64,000 nt of DNA from Limnoperna fortunei (GCA_944474755.1 OX104120.1:42140067-42204066); one strand, 5' to 3'; counted from the first letter of the stretch, positions 35,050 through 47,472 are shown. Notes: generated from the sequence alone by a model not told the origin. Made by a program: numbers and translations.

Positions 35050-36020
35050 GCTTTCAGCAATGTCTGAAAAAATTATTATTTATGGACCCTTGGTTTGAAC
35101 ATTTGACACTTATGTATTTGGATCTTCAGGATGTGGAAAAAAAATTTCATTCAATGTTAAAATGCTTATGGATCAAGCAGAAAGTTTTGCAGAACAGTGG
35201 TTCACGTTTTGTTTTTTATGCTGCGTTGTATTGGAAAAAATACATGTGGCCGCATGCTTTGTGCAAATGTGTATTCAGCGATTTAACAACATACTTAAAG
35301 CATTGTGTTTTGAATTTCAAGGTTTTATTTTTCAGCAGAAAGTTAGAATATATACATTAGTACTGTTCGTTTTTATTTTATGTTTTGTTTGTTGTATATT
35401 TATACAATTTTATGTTGAAATACCAAATAAAATGTGATATTGTGATGATCGTTTTATATTTTATCACTAACTTAACATTGGTTTGATTTTCTTATTAAAA
35501 CATTGTTTACAAAAGAAATGTTAAGCCTTACACTGTCAGTAACTGACATAGTTCTTTTTATTTTATCTCTTTTGTTAATGAATCATAGAATCGATACTAT
35601 TTTTCAGTCCATGCAGAAATTACCTCTGTGGTGTGCAGAGAAACCTGCAAAGCTGGCTATATATAAGTGTATATAACATCATTGAATTTATGTGAATAAA
35701 GCAATCAATACTTCACATACTTTAATTAGATGTTTCTGTCGTGGTTTTATGAAACTAGTTTTGATGTAAAAGGGTTGAAAATTGTCTGTAAATGTATATT
35801 TGTAACAAAAAAATTATTCATTAACTTTTACACCTTAAATGAACCAAAAAAATTAGTAAAATAACATTACATGTAATATATTAATTTGTAAATAATTACA
35901 GATCTGGGATGTTTTATCATCAATCAAAAGTTATAATCACCATTAAAAAGTAAAATATTTAAAATACTTGATGTTGATCAGCCACAATTATATCACTGAA
36001 CACTCAAAGGATAACCCAAG
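35050..36020. other. No supported gene
   Basis: Two overlapping 91-92-codon frames at 35082-35437 have no family features and use AT-rich codons typical of random frames. Confidence 0.4.
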
Positions 36021-36023
36021 CCT

Positions 36024-37533
36024 CCCAAGTAAAAAAATACTTGAAACAAATCACTCTTTCAAATAAGTAAGAAATCAGTCATTTGATTGTGATTTGAAAG
36101 TGATGCAAATTAGTTAACAAATCACTCTAACAAATTACTAACAAATTAAACTTAACATGGAAAAAATTAATAAATTACTAGCATATAAAAGATAAATTAC
36201 TGTCAAATTACTATCAAATCATGGTAAACAACTGAATAAAACCGCTAGCAAATCACATCAAAATGTATATATGAATCACAAAATCGCACAAAAACTGGCA
36301 ATAGAAAGAACAAAAACAAGCTCAAATAATTGTTTAAACATATATGTGGTTCATTAGTCTTGTCACAAATATTTTTGCCATATTAGAGAGGTACATCTTG
36401 CTATACAATCCATTCTGTGTACACATGGATATTTATTATAATGTTAAAATTGATAATTAAGATTTACTCTCTAAAAGCAAGAAAATTAAAAGGAGAATGG
36501 TGTAAATCTATAGTGGAACATGTTCTTTGCTACTACAATGCAATTACTTATATTAATAATATTAGATATTTTCTTTATTTTGTTTCGTCTAACAATACCA
36601 CGTGGTCATTTTGTATTTCTTTGGGCACATATAATATACCTAAAAATAGAATTTTCCAACGATATTTTGTTATGCTGCATACCTTACTAAAAATAGATTT
36701 AAAAAGTTCCAAAAGTTAAATCAGTATATCACATGAACTATGACACACTTGTCATTTATACATTTATTATGTAGGTAGACTCGTAATCATTTTACATTTT
36801 AAAAATCTGTTGAACAAATGATGTGCACACAAAAACGAAGTATTGTTAAACAATCATGACAATGGGTTATATTAATTATATAACAACTATAGCTTAAGAT
36901 TCGGCCAATTTAAGAGAATATCTCTACAAACAGATGAATATCGACCTCGAACTCCGTCTCTGTCGATATGCAAATCTGTTAGGTAGATATTTTTTCGTAT
37001 CGACCTCGTACGATATAATTGTATAATATACTAAATATACTAGTAACCTAGCTTCCACGATCATGCTGTATAACTAGTCTAGCTCATGCAGAATATTAAG
37101 TTCACGATTCCCCATTACTCTAACATTATAATGTTTAATTCATGTGAAATATACTTAAATAATATTAATTTTAAATTAAAGTTATTTAAGTTAACTTACT
37201 TTCTACATCCTTTTAAAAGTTTTAAAGTATACATTTTAACAGTCTTAAATTTTGCTTCTCCACATTGGGTATCACTTTCCTACCATAATATTGCTGACAG
37301 GAAGTCTCCAATTAGTTAGGAATAACACATAAATTACTAACAAATCACCAGAAATCACTGTCAAATTGCTTTGAGAAACCCAAATCACTAACACAATTTC
37401 TTATACTTACTTTACTAAAAGTGATTTGTTTGTAATTTGTTATTGAATCACTAACAAATCACTTTAAGAAATCACTGAAGAATGATTTGAAAGTCATTTG
37501 AAGATGATTTGTTACTAAACTTTTTGACTTGGA
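36024..37533. mobile_element. TIR element with AAATCACT subterminal repeats
   Basis: The left end (CCAAGTAAAAAAATACTTG, then AAACAAATCACTCTTTCAAA) is mirrored by the reverse complement of the right end near 37480-37533, with indels. Both ends carry many subterminal copies of AAATCACT and related words. The middle is AT-rich with a short GC-richer hairpin-like stretch (36940-37010, TATCGACCTCG twice). No transposase. Dense subterminal repeats fit a non-autonomous hAT- or MULE-like element, but no target duplication was found. Confidence 0.55.
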
Positions 37534-37795
37534 CTCGTAACAAGCCAACATCAAAAGAGATAATAATAATTAAGAAAAAATCATTAGTAAGTAACACAAT
37601 AAAAATTTCTTTAAAGAAGGCACTTAAATGCATATTAAATAGTTTTAAAGTTTGTTTAATTTACGTTGTTTGTTTAATGGTCAAACCGTTAACTTGTAAA
37701 TTGTAAATTGTTGACATTACACGTATCTTTCAAGAATATATGATATTTTAATAAATATGACGTGTATGAAAAATAAAATAACATTATTAAATGGA

Positions 37796-38544
37796 TGTTG
37801 TGTCCATAATTCATATAATTATGAATATAGCACTTTATTCATACTTGTATTTATTAAAACTTTACTAGGGGGCCTCGGTGGCCGAGTGGTCAAGGTAGTT
37901 CGTCTACTATTGATCACGTGGTCTGTCAACACTGAGATTGCGGGTTCGATTCTCACTGCAGGCAGGGTGTACTCGACTCCAATCTTAATTGACAAGTATT
38001 GCCAGTTTTCCTACCGCAGGTCCGGGGTTCTCTCTTGGTACTCCGGCTTCCTCCCCCAATAAAAACTGAACGCCATGAAATAGCTGAAAAATTGCTGAAA
38101 GTGGCGTTAAAACAACATTCAAACATCAAACATCAAAACTTTACTATATATGTTTAATTTCCATTGTTTTTTATTTGTTGTATCATTAATACTTTCATTC
38201 TCGTTTTTGACCTTGTATTATTGATTTCATTACTTAATAGCTATATTTAGTATTATGTATTTATAGAAATGTTCTAATTTTTGACTTAGGGTGTACTCTA
38301 TTACTCTTTCACGTTCGTTTTGATCGATTTCCTGTTTATGGATGTCACTTTGAATCGAATGTGCACCACATTTTATATCGTTAATTATTTTAACCGCCAT
38401 ACTATGGGACGACTTGATTAAAAGCAACATTGAATAATGTAAACATGATTGTCGTTTCATTCCCCTACCATTGTATCTACCCTGTTTCCATTATTAAAGT
38501 TCTACTGTTTACTTTAAGTGCAGTGTTTCTTCTTCTTATTGGCG
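37796..38544 (+). mobile_element. Left LTR of the mosaic element, interrupted by a SINE
   Basis: Starts TGTTGTGTCCATAATTC. Without the SINE, the first part to about 38398 matches the right LTR at 49072-49403 at roughly 93% by eye. The last part (38399-38544) has no match in the right LTR. It contains a possible poly(A) signal (ATTAAA) near 38494 and runs into the primer-binding site. Confidence 0.8.
37868..38134 (+). mobile_element. Full-length tRNA-SINE inserted in the LTR
   Basis: The best-preserved copy here. Box A region GGTGGCCGAGTGGTCAAGG, box B GGGTTCGATTCTC, then the body, and a 3' domain TAGCTGAAAAATTGCTGAAA with GTGGCGTTAAAAC. Perfect 12-bp duplication AAAACTTTACTA at 37856-37867 and 38135-38146. 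The right LTR lacks it, so it inserted after the retroelement did. Confidence 0.93.
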
Positions 38545-38565
38545 TGGTGGCAGCGGTGGGATTCG
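38545..38565 (+). promoter_or_regulatory. Primer-binding site, complementary to tRNA-Leu
   Basis: TGGTGGCAGCGGTGGGATTC plus one G is the reverse complement of a tRNA 3' end including CCA. The acceptor and T-arm bases fit a metazoan tRNA-Leu (UAG-type). It would prime minus-strand DNA synthesis and marks the inner end of the LTR. Confidence 0.75.
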
Positions 38566-38640
38566 TTATCCGCGCCCCGTAAGTTTACAAGATACACTCT
38601 GTATAAACATTTATACTGAACACTAAGTCGGTAGTGGAAA

Positions 38641-39096
38641 ATGGCTTCCAGTCGTGCACCAAATCAATGGTGCTTAACAAAGACTGAAACTGTCAACACA
38701 TTCGAGAATTGGAAACAAAACCTAACATATACATTATCCCTTGATAAAAACTTTGCACCTTTTCTTGTCATTGGCGCAAAATGGGAAAAGAAACCAAAAC
38801 AGCACCCCACTGTGGATTTATTGATGACGGTGAAGGCATCGCCAAGGCCAAAAGACTAACCAAAGAGCAAAACGTTAGGATGCTCGAATTGATGCTTGGC
38901 CAAATAGAAATTTCTGTTTCATCATAAGTCGCAACACAATTGTCAAAAATTCAACCTCCATAGATAGTATTTGGCAGACGAAACGACTTCATTATGGTTT
39001 TCAAAGCACATGAGCACATTTCATTGATTTCGATGCTCAGAGGACTTATACCAACGCTTAAATGCTTTCATTTAGGATAACCTTATCCGAAAAGAT
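38641..39096 (+). pseudogene. Gypsy-like element 1, gag N-terminal part (broken)
   Basis: An ATG 76 bases after the primer site opens [18 protein letters not shown] and continues to 38859. Related coding continues in other frames with frameshifts and stops to about 39090. Structural protein of the virus-like particle. No retrovirus-type motif is visible, so the gag call rests on position between primer site and protease. Confidence 0.65.
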
Positions 39097-40140
39097 ATGG
39101 GCATTTCCCACAATGATGAACCTATCCAAGAAGACGAGGAACTATCTCCTACCGTAGAAAACATGGTTGTCTTGACATGGCTACGTCTTATTAATCCGGA
39201 TTTGCCAAAACTAGTAAAACAGAGATACGGAACGGAACTCCGTACTCGTACTTTAGCCTCAATTAAACCAGAAATATCACAAGCCCTTGATTCCCTTCTT
39301 GAAGAATTGCGAACTTCTGACGACGCAAAAGCTATGCGAGCTGCAGTTCAACGTTTCCCTGTCTCAAAGCAACCAACTTCAACTTACCGCTCGACTGTAA
39401 AATCATGTCCACTGTGCAAAACGGCTGGCCGTCCGGACAGACATTTTCTTAGCAAATGTACTTTCCTTCCTCAGAATGATCGTCGTTTTCTTGCTAGAGC
39501 TAGAGCTATATCGGACGTCCAAGATGTAGACAGCGACAGTGACGACAAATCTGTCAGTACTCACAATGACTCTTTGGTTCACATACAAAACACAGTTTCT
39601 TCAAACAGAGTTCAAATTTGTCAATCACCTTACCTTGATACATATTGCGGGCATAACCCGGTGAGACTAACTATTGATAGTGGAGCTGCTGGAAACATCA
39701 TACGTGCATCGACTGCCACTCAACTCAATGCTAAAATAACAACTTCATCTCAATCCGCTCGTCAAGCAGATGGTTCATCACCTCTATCTGTTATCGGTGA
39801 AACTAGGTTGACTTTTACCCGCGATAACCACCCCCTCTACTTCGAAGGCCTTGTCGTAGAGAATTTGGACTCCGATGTCTTAGCAGGGATTGCGTTTATG
39901 GAAAGAAATGATGTTTCGACCCGTCCAGCACGTAAACTGATATGTATTGGGGATACCTTATTTTACACGTATGGCTCACCGTTGACCCAACCAACAAGTC
40001 ATTCAGTTCGTAGGGCTCATGTAGCCCGTGCTTCAGTGGAATCTACATTATGGCCAGGTGATTACATTGACATTGAAATTCCAGAAGATATATCTTCTCA
40101 GGATGACATTTTTTCCGTTGAACCTCACATAGACTCTTAA
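39097..40140 (+). pseudogene. Gypsy-like element 1, gag C-terminal part plus aspartic protease
   Basis: An open frame of 347 codons. It carries a Cys/His cluster (CPLCKTAGRPDRHFLSKC) around residues 107-124, then the aspartic protease active site IDSGAAGN with Asp194 and a second part with DVLAGI. The first Met is probably not a true start, as the frame would continue from gag. Stop at 40138-40140 separates it from the RT frame. Confidence 0.8.
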
Positions 40141-40174
40141 TTTAGTGACTTGTGGCCGATAGTGCTGAAACGAA

Positions 40175-41044
40175 ATGATCATCTTTGCAAAATTCGTGCA
40201 ACATATGAACCAAACCGCAAATCACCACCGGGCAACCCGGTACAAAACATTGAAGAAGAATGACACTCTCCATTCCGACATTGTTCGTGTTGACCCTGAT
40301 GGATTATTAGACCGCACGATGAGTAACAAATTCAGAACTCTTGTTAGTAGATATGATAATGTATTCAACCCTGTATTTACTGGTTACAACGGCGGTGCTG
40401 GTCCGTTACAAGCTAAAGTCAATATGGGACCAGTTCAACCCCCGCAAAGAAAAGGTCGTCTACCCCAGTACTCCAAAGGCCAATTGGACCTATTACAAGA
40501 CAAGTTTGACGAACTTGAAGCCATGGGAGTTTTTAAGCGGCCTGAGGACATCGATGTGAACGTTGAGTATCTTAACCCGTCTTTCCCTGTTAAGAAACCA
40601 ACAGGTAGATTCCGTCTTGTTACTGCCTTTGCTGACGTCGGCAGGTATACTAAACCCCAGCCTTCTTTGATTCCCGATGTTGACTCCACACTGCGCCAAA
40701 TTGCTCAATGGAAGTTCATAACTATAACCGATTTAACAAAGTCGTTTTACCAAATCCCGCTATCACGGGACTCTATGAAATACTGCGGGGTGGCCACTCC
40801 ATTCAAGGGAGTACGTGTATATACAAGATCCGCTGTGGGTATGCCGGGATCCGAAACTGCTTTGGAGGAGCTCACATGCCGTGTTCTTGGTCATCTAGTA
40901 CAAGAAGGCGTAGTAGCGAAGATCGCAGATGATCTATACATTGGTGGAAACACGCCTGACGAGCTACACGATAACCTCGAACGTGTATTTCAAGTCCTGG
41001 ATAGATGCAATTTGAACCTTTCTGCTTCGAAAACGATCCCTTGA
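40175..41044 (+). pseudogene. Gypsy-like element 1, reverse transcriptase
   Basis: Open frame of 289 codons with RT blocks in order: [32 protein letters not shown] (first catalytic Asp), [12 protein letters not shown], then IADDLYIGG, where Asp252-Asp253 form the catalytic pair of the YxDD box with Ala at the second position. The block order and the single-domain style fit Ty3/gypsy; the sequence is far from the common Gypsy/Mag/Ty3 forms. Ends early at TGA 41042-41044. Confidence 0.82.
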
Positions 41045-41104
41045 GCAAGCCCTCACCGAATTGCTGCTTTAGCTAACTGTCAACCCCCCAAAACCGTTAC
41101 TGCT

Positions 41105-41892
41105 ATGAGATCATTTATTGGTGCTTACAAGGTACTATCTCGTGTTGTCAAAAACACGTCTGGATTAGTTTCTCCGCTGGAAAATGCGATCAAAGGAAGC
41201 ATTTCAAAAGACAATATTCAGTGGGATGACAATCTTTCTTATGCTTTTAACGATGCTCAAAAAGCCTTGACATTCAACAAATCAATCACTCTCCCTAGGT
41301 CTAATGATCAACTTTGGATTGTAACTGATGGAGCACTTAAAACATGTGGACTTGGAGCAACTTTGTATGTCAGTAGAGAGGGAAAGTTAATGCTGGGTGG
41401 TTTTTTTGTGCAAAACTTCGACAAAATCAACGAAAATGGCTACCGTGTGAGATAGAAGCATGTTCCATTGCTGCAGCAATAAAACATTTTAGCCCCTATA
41501 TCATTCAGTCAAAACCATCCACCTGCATCTTAACTGATAGCAAACCATGTGTTCAAGCATATGAAAAACTATGTAGAGGGGAATTCTCAGCTAGTCTAAG
41601 AGTGCTTACATTTCTATCAACAGCGAGCCGTTTCCATGTCTCAATTCGTAACGTATGTGCATCAGCAATTTTACCATCTGACTTTGCGTGTCGTAATGCA
41701 CCTGAGTGCACAAACACTGACTGCCAAATTTGCAATTTTGTCGCACATAACGAGGATGCCACTATCAATCACATAACAACATCAGATGTGTTAGATGGGA
41801 AAGTTAAGCTTCCGTTTACAAGCAGGTCAGCATGGCTAAGTATTCAAGCCGAGTGTTCAGAAATACGCCGAACAATAGCTCATCTACGCTAA
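41105..41892 (+). pseudogene. Gypsy-like element 1, RNase H region
   Basis: The connection domain starts [15 protein letters not shown]. The RNase H first Asp lies in WIVTDGALK. The frame shifts near 41450; the second half ([17 protein letters not shown], then [13 protein letters not shown]) runs in the 41602 frame and stops at 41890-41892. A Cys/His-rich end (CTNTDCQIC) precedes the integrase. Confidence 0.75.
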
Positions 41893-43317
41893 GGAACCAG
41901 ACCGTCCAAAAAACTAACCAACATAAGGGATGTCAAACGTTACCTAAATGCTACATCTCTCAGCAAAGATGGTCTATTGATTGCAGAAAAGAAAGTTCCG
42001 TTTGCACCACATCGGGAGCGAATAGTGGTACCCCGTCAAATGTTAGATGGATTACTAACTTCCATTCATATAAAACTGGATCATCCGTCTTCCCATCAAA
42101 TGAAAACCGTAATGAACCGCTACTTTTTTGCTCTTGACATGGACAAAGCCATCGAAATGATTACAAATGGGTGCCACCAATCTGCATCATTGCTCAAATC
42201 ACGTACATTTTGCGAAGAACAGAGCACTTGCGATCCACCAGTTACCGTAGGCTCCAACTATGCTGCAGATATTCTTAAGCGAGAGTGACAAATAATCTTC
42301 GTATTAAGGGAATCCGTTACCTCATATACGTTTTCCAAACTCATTGACACTGAACGACATCACGATTTAAGAGATGCTCTATTGCAGCTCCTTGCCGAAG
42401 TCCACCCTCTTGATGGCCCATTCGCTGTTGTGAGAACTGATCCCGCTCCTGGTTTCAAGGCCTTAGTGAAAGATGAACTTCTCACTCGTCATCGTATATC
42501 CATCGAATTGGGACGTGCGAAAAACATAAACAAAAATCCTGAGGCAGAGAAGGCCATCCAGGAGCTTGAGGACGAGATTCGCCGATCAAATCCGCCAAAC
42601 GATATCCTCAGTCCACTTTCATTGTCTCTAGTGACTGCACGTTTGAATACGAGAATTAGAAATCGAGGTCTCTCAGCAAGGGAAATGTGGACTCAACGAG
42701 ACCAATTCTGTAATGACCAACTTCCTGTCAACGATGTTATCTCCACACAACACAAAATTCGTATGAAGAATCATCCGAGTAGCGAAATTTCCAAATGTCC
42801 TTCGGGAATAGTTCCAGAAAAGCAAAATCTTCAAATTGGAGATATTGTGTACTTACGTTGTGATTTCAACAAGTTGAAGACTCGTGATAGGTATCTTGTT
42901 ACATCGATTGACTATCCATGGTGCAACATAAGGAAATTTGCAGGAGCTCAATTAAGGGAAAACTCGTACCGTGTCAAACTTTCAGATTGTTATAAAGTCC
43001 AAACAGCGTATGAACTAACTTCGTTAACCAAAAATGTTCCACAGGACTTACTTGCCTCTGACGATGAAGAGTTCATTGACAATGTTTCCACATTTAAACA
43101 TGATACAATACCCCCGTCTTTACCAGAGATTCCACAGGCTATATCCGTTCCTCCGGAAGATACGTTTAATGGTTCCAATAACCATTATCAATTGTGCTAT
43201 GACACTGATACTGAAAAGGATGACGTTGAACGTAATCGTGATAACGAAACAGATCACGAGAGGTCTATGCGAAAGCGTACTAAACCAAAGAAATTCGATG
43301 ATTACGTGATGTATTAG
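41893..43317 (+). pseudogene. Gypsy-like element 1, integrase
   Basis: Same frame as the end of RNase H, interrupted by TGA at 42286-42288 where a CGA-to-TGA change is likely. The zinc-binding part has HIKLDHPSSHQ and CHQS, with the last Cys replaced by Ser. The core Asp of VRTDPAPGF and Glu of NPEAEKAIQE are present. C-terminal segment DIVYLRCDFNK, then an acidic tail ending KKFDDYVMY. The gag-PR-RT-RH-IN order is the usual gypsy one. Confidence 0.8.
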
Positions 43318-43560
43318 TTTGGAGTTAGTGTGCGATTTGGGGCAGAATAAATCCCTATACGCCCGAGGGCAGTCTACCTATGACGGTGTATCATCATGTT
43401 TTATGTACATTAATCTTCAGAAACTGACTTCATGTTCAAACGGACGGATGGTTTAGCTATAGAAAGTTTGTGTTTTGTTTTACGGGGCAGAATAACAACT
43501 CACACCTTATAATGTGCCTTAGCTATTCTACAGGAGCACAATGAACATTTTAACGAGTGC
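43318..43560 (+). other. Junction between gypsy-like and BEL internal regions
   Basis: GGGGCAGAATAA occurs twice, near 43340 and 43484. The second is followed by CAACTCACACCTTATAATGT, an exact 20-bp match to a segment at 49781-49800 in or after the right LTR. No complete LTR is present, so either the 3' LTR of the first element or the 5' LTR of the second has been lost. Confidence 0.5.
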
Positions 43561-43854
43561 ATAGGGTCTGTAAGAAAAGTAACAGAAGTATAAAGGTATT
43601 GAAGAGGGAGATTGTTGACGAGCTGTCTCAAGTAAGTAGGTCTAGTAAGTCAACGGCAAGTCGTAAGAGGGCCAAAGCTGAAGCAGAAAAAGTTCGTCTA
43701 CAGTTTTTTTAAAAAGGAAGGTGAACTTTTAAAACAAAATCTGAAATTGAGGCTAATTTGAACATTGTTAAACAAGAAAGTAAAATAGCGGTAACTGAAA
43801 CAGAGGCTAAAGGTCTTGAAGCTTGTGATGAACAGAACAGGAACTTGATTTGCT

Positions 43855-44044
43855 AGTCCGAGAATCCTCTGCCGTCCAACGCTTTTTTTGCGTGGGAGGT
43901 CAGAGAGCTCTCTATAAGCAAAACTGGGTCTGGGTCGGCCCATTTCATCGTGTCAAATATAATAAAACATTTTCATCCAGTTAATCTATATATATAATTC
44001 GCTTCTTTTGATATTTTTCTCTAGGAATATAATCATCATACATT
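43855..44044. other. Unidentified insertion in the BEL gag
   Basis: Coding similarity to gag stops near 43850. The stretch CTAGTCCGAGAATCCTCTGCC to about 43960 looks like part of another repeat but its ends were not found. Confidence 0.35.
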
Positions 44045-44181
44045 CAATCAAGCTAATTTAAGCACTGGATTTAAGCCACTTTGTTGTCACGTGACTTTTT
44101 GTTCAAAATGAAAGTGAAATGTAGGAATGTAAGGCTATCGATGGAAATGAGCTTAGAAATGGACTTAAATCAGCTTGATTG
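44045..44181. mobile_element. 137-bp MITE-like element in the BEL gag
   Basis: CAATCAAGCTAATTTAAGC on the left and GACTTAAATCAGCTTGATTG on the right form imperfect inverted ends of about 19 bp. Gag coding resumes shortly after. Confidence 0.6.
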
Positions 44182-45108
44182 AAGGTAAGAACATTTAGAT
44201 TCTCATATTCAGTTCCATCCTAGTGCGACAAATGTAACTGCTCCATATGTCTCGAATATTCACGTACAATCGGTTACTCAGCCTGTTTACACTGCACCTA
44301 TATCTTATTCAGCAGTTCCGTCATACTGTCCGCCTACATCTACACAACTTTTGAACTTAGCTACAAATGTTCATGATTCATCTAGAACACAAATTGTTAA
44401 TAGTTATAATTTATCTATGATCAATATCATGTCAGATATTACAAGATTGATGCCCTGAAAAGACTTGTTACTCTCTTGATTTAGTAATTGTGATGATAAA
44501 CCTGAGACTTTTATGTCATGGAAAGCTTCCTTTCAGAGTATTATTAGAGAGTTGGGTATTTCTCTTTTTGAGGAGATGGATCTCCTAGTAAAATGGTTAG
44601 GCCCAGACTTAAGTAGATTTGCAAGATCTCTAAGAGCTGCTAATGCACATGATCCTCCACAAGGTTTTAAGACAAATTTGGGATAGGCTTGAAGACAAGT
44701 ATGGACGACCTGTAATGATTGAACACTCTTTGAAACGAAAACTGAGCCTATTTCCTAATTTAACCAACAAAGACTATAAGAAAATATCTGACCTTGTAGA
44801 TATATTGACTGAATTCGAATCCGCTATGGTAAATCCATCCTGAGCTACGTTGTCCATTGCACAATGCAGGCCATTCATTAAACGAGTGTATTGCGTTTAG
44901 AAAACGTCCATTTTCTGATCGACAGAAGTTTTTGAAAGAAAAACGAATTTGTTTTCGTTGTTGTGAATCAACTGGCCATATTTCTAAAAACTTAAAGCCT
45001 CAATTATTTGTTCAATATGTAAGAGCAACCGCCATCTCTCTGCAATGCACAACAACATTTAAGTTTCTGGTAATGACTCTGCCCCTCAAACCCATGATAA
45101 AGTTATAG

Positions 45109-45660
45109 AAACTCATGGCGGGGAGCAAAGTACAAATGCACCGAGTTATGTGGAGACAATCGTATTGGTCGATCATGTGGTAAAACTGTCTTGGTCGATG
45201 TATTTTCTGCTAAATCGCATTCTCCTTTCGTGTTTATGCGTTTATAGACGACCAAAGTAATCGTACTTTGCAGCCCCAGCACTATTTGATCGTCTTGGTA
45301 TTAACGAAAATCAGTCAAACTTCACATTATCATCATGTTCAGGTAGTCATATTATGACGCGTTAGCTCAGTTGATGGTACGTCCTCCTTTGATCTTCGTG
45401 ATGTCATAGAATGTGATTCTATACCGAGTGAGTTGCTAGAAATTCCAACTCCTGATGTTGCGCGTGCCTATCCACATCTTATGCAAATCGCTAAATACTT
45501 ACGTGAATTTGACCTTAGTGCAAAAGTTGAACTTTTGATAGGTCGTGACGTTCCAGATGTGCACCATGTCCAGAATCGAGTTTTAGGGGGTCAAGGTAAA
45601 CCTTTTGTCCATCAATTGCCCTTAGATTGGGTTGTGATCGGAGAGGTTTGTTTAGCGTAG
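45109..45660 (+). pseudogene. BEL/Pao element, protease region (broken)
   Basis: Coding remains with many stops between 45120 and 45430. From 45433 the frame is open: SELLEIPTPDVARAYPHL, VELLIGRDVPDVHHVQ, LPLDWVVIGEVCL, a series typical of the BEL protease-to-RT linker. Confidence 0.75.
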
Positions 45661-46881
45661 TGCATCCGCCTTCAGCTATTATTCGTAAAACAAATGTTTT
45701 TATCAATGGTAGAAATACATTATTTCCATTGTGTAATCTCAGCTTTGAAGTCCCAGAGGCTGATGATATCTTTTTTAGAACATCTGATGACAATAATGTC
45801 GGTCTCTCTGTAGAGGACAAGCAGTTTCTTGATTTGATGGATAGTAACTTTGTTATAGATGACACTGCTCACTGTACTGCACCTTTGCCCTTTCGGAAAT
45901 CAATATCACCTATGCCAAACAATCGACCTTTATCGTGGAAACCAGCACTTATTCTAGATTCTGGTCTTCTTAAAGACTTGGTTAAAGCAGAACATTTCAA
46001 AATTTTTACGAACAAAGTTTCTGCTAGTAGAGCAGCAGAAGTTGCACCGATTCTTACTAACAGTTCTGAATGTTGGTATTTACCGTTCTTTGGGGTGTAC
46101 CATCCCAAAAACAGAATCAAACTCGCGGAGTCTTTGACTCATCTGCTGTCTTTGAAGGTACATCACTTAACCAAATGCTTATGTCTGGACAAGACCTTAC
46201 GAACAGTTTATTAGGAATCCTCATGGGCTTTAGAAAGAATGCTATAGCTATAACCGGAGATATAGAACAAATGTTCTATCAATTTAGAGTTTCTGAAAAA
46301 CATCGTGATTATCTACGATTTTTTTTGGTATGCCGAAAATGATTACTCTAAACCGTTAATTGAATATCGCATGACAGTTCATGTTTTTGGGAACACACCG
46401 TCTCCTTTAATTGCTTCTTATGGCATTCGAAAAGCAGTTGAAAAAAGCAGATAGTGATGTACGTGCTGTCGTTCATGATAATTTTTATGTAGACGATGGT
46501 CTTACGTCTCTAGCAGATACGAAGGTTGCAATTGGTCTTTTGCGTAGAACACAATGTGCATTACATGAAAATGGCGAAATCTGATTTCATAATATCATTT
46601 CTAACGACATTGAGGTTATGAAAGCATTTCCACCTGATGATCATGGGAAAGATTTTAAAAATCTTGATTTATGTTTCGATTTACTGCCTACTCAAAGAAG
46701 TTTAGACGTTTCGTGGAACCTAAATTCTGATATGTTTGTTTTCAGTGTCAATGATGATGAAAAACCGATCACACGCAGAGGCATCCTTTCTACTATAAAT
46801 AGTCTGTTTGACCCGTTAGGTTTTATTTCTCCCTTGAGCATTAGCTGCAAGATACTTCTCAGGGAAATCAGGAATAGATAG
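45627..46881 (+). pseudogene. BEL/Pao element, reverse transcriptase
   Basis: Spread over frames. 45627-46214 has VGLSVEDKQFLDLMDSNF and SECWYLPFFGVYHPKN. The shifted frame at 46070-46342 has SSAVFEGTSLNQMLMSG, AITGDIEQMFYQFRVSE (first Asp). Then comes YRMTVHVFGNTPS, and YVDD at 46486-46497 is the catalytic pair. 46618-46881 gives RRGILSTINSLFDPLGFISPL. These are the hallmarks of BEL/Pao. At least four frameshifts or stops. Confidence 0.9.
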
Positions 46882-47472
46882 GGATGATCAACTAACACCA
46901 GAGTACGAGTCAAAATAGAACACTTGGTTTCAGCAAAAAGCCTCAGCAAAAGCCTTCTTGAAATCCGTTGATAAAACAGGTTTAAAATCTGTTGGTTTTC
47001 TGATGGCCAAATCCCAATGAGCTCCCTTGAAAGGACATACTATACCCAGACTCGAACTATGTGCAGCTTTGTTAGCGACTGAGCTTAGCAATTCTATCTG
47101 TACCCATCTAGAGATTGATCAGTGTTTGTAGTTATTACTCAGATGGCAAGGTAGTCTTAGGTTATGTATGTAACACAACTAGGAGGCTCTTCGTGCATGT
47201 AAGCAATCGGGTTGAAAAGATTCACTCACAAAGTTTCTTCACCATCTCAATGGTCATTCGTACCTTCCAATTTGAACCCTGCCGACTTAGGGGCTCGATT
47301 TATTAGTAATCTAGATGTTGATATTATCACTCAGGGGAAAAAACCACCGGACTTTCTTTTTCGTGTTCAATCAGTAGAAAATGTTGAATTTTCAGTGGTA
47401 TCACCAGATCATGACAAAGAAATTAGACAAGACTTTACTTCTTACAAAACTATGATATCTAAACCTACATAA
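46882..47472 (+). pseudogene. BEL/Pao element, RNase H region (degraded)
   Basis: Short pieces in several frames: PRLELCAALLATELSN, YYSDGKVVLGYVCN where the usual TDS reads YSD, then VSNRVEKIHS and NLNPADLGARFISN at 47212-47472. Part of the domain start appears deleted. Confidence 0.75.

Larger units (their letters stand above)
43570..45108 (+). pseudogene. BEL/Pao element, gag (broken)
   Basis: A charged coiled-coil N-terminus is read at 43600-43830 (SSKSTASRKRAKAEAEKV, FKKEGELLKQKSEIEANL). After an insertion comes the conserved gag core near 44500-44840: FMSWKASFQSIIRELG, LEDKYGRPVMIEH, ISDLVDILTEFESAM. A zinc-knuckle region follows, with CPLHNAGHSLNECIAF and ICFRCCESTGHIS. Several frameshifts and stops. 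Confidence 0.8.

Noticed and set aside
35082..35437. Two overlapping 91-92-codon frames
   Set aside because: Overlapping frames of low-complexity AT-rich DNA, with no motif and no splice context.
37868..37960. tRNA gene
   Set aside because: Box A and B are present, but the sequence is the head of a repeated SINE with target duplications and no proper cloverleaf end.
38230..38460. 76-codon minus frame
   Set aside because: Lies inside the LTR and is broken in the other LTR copy.
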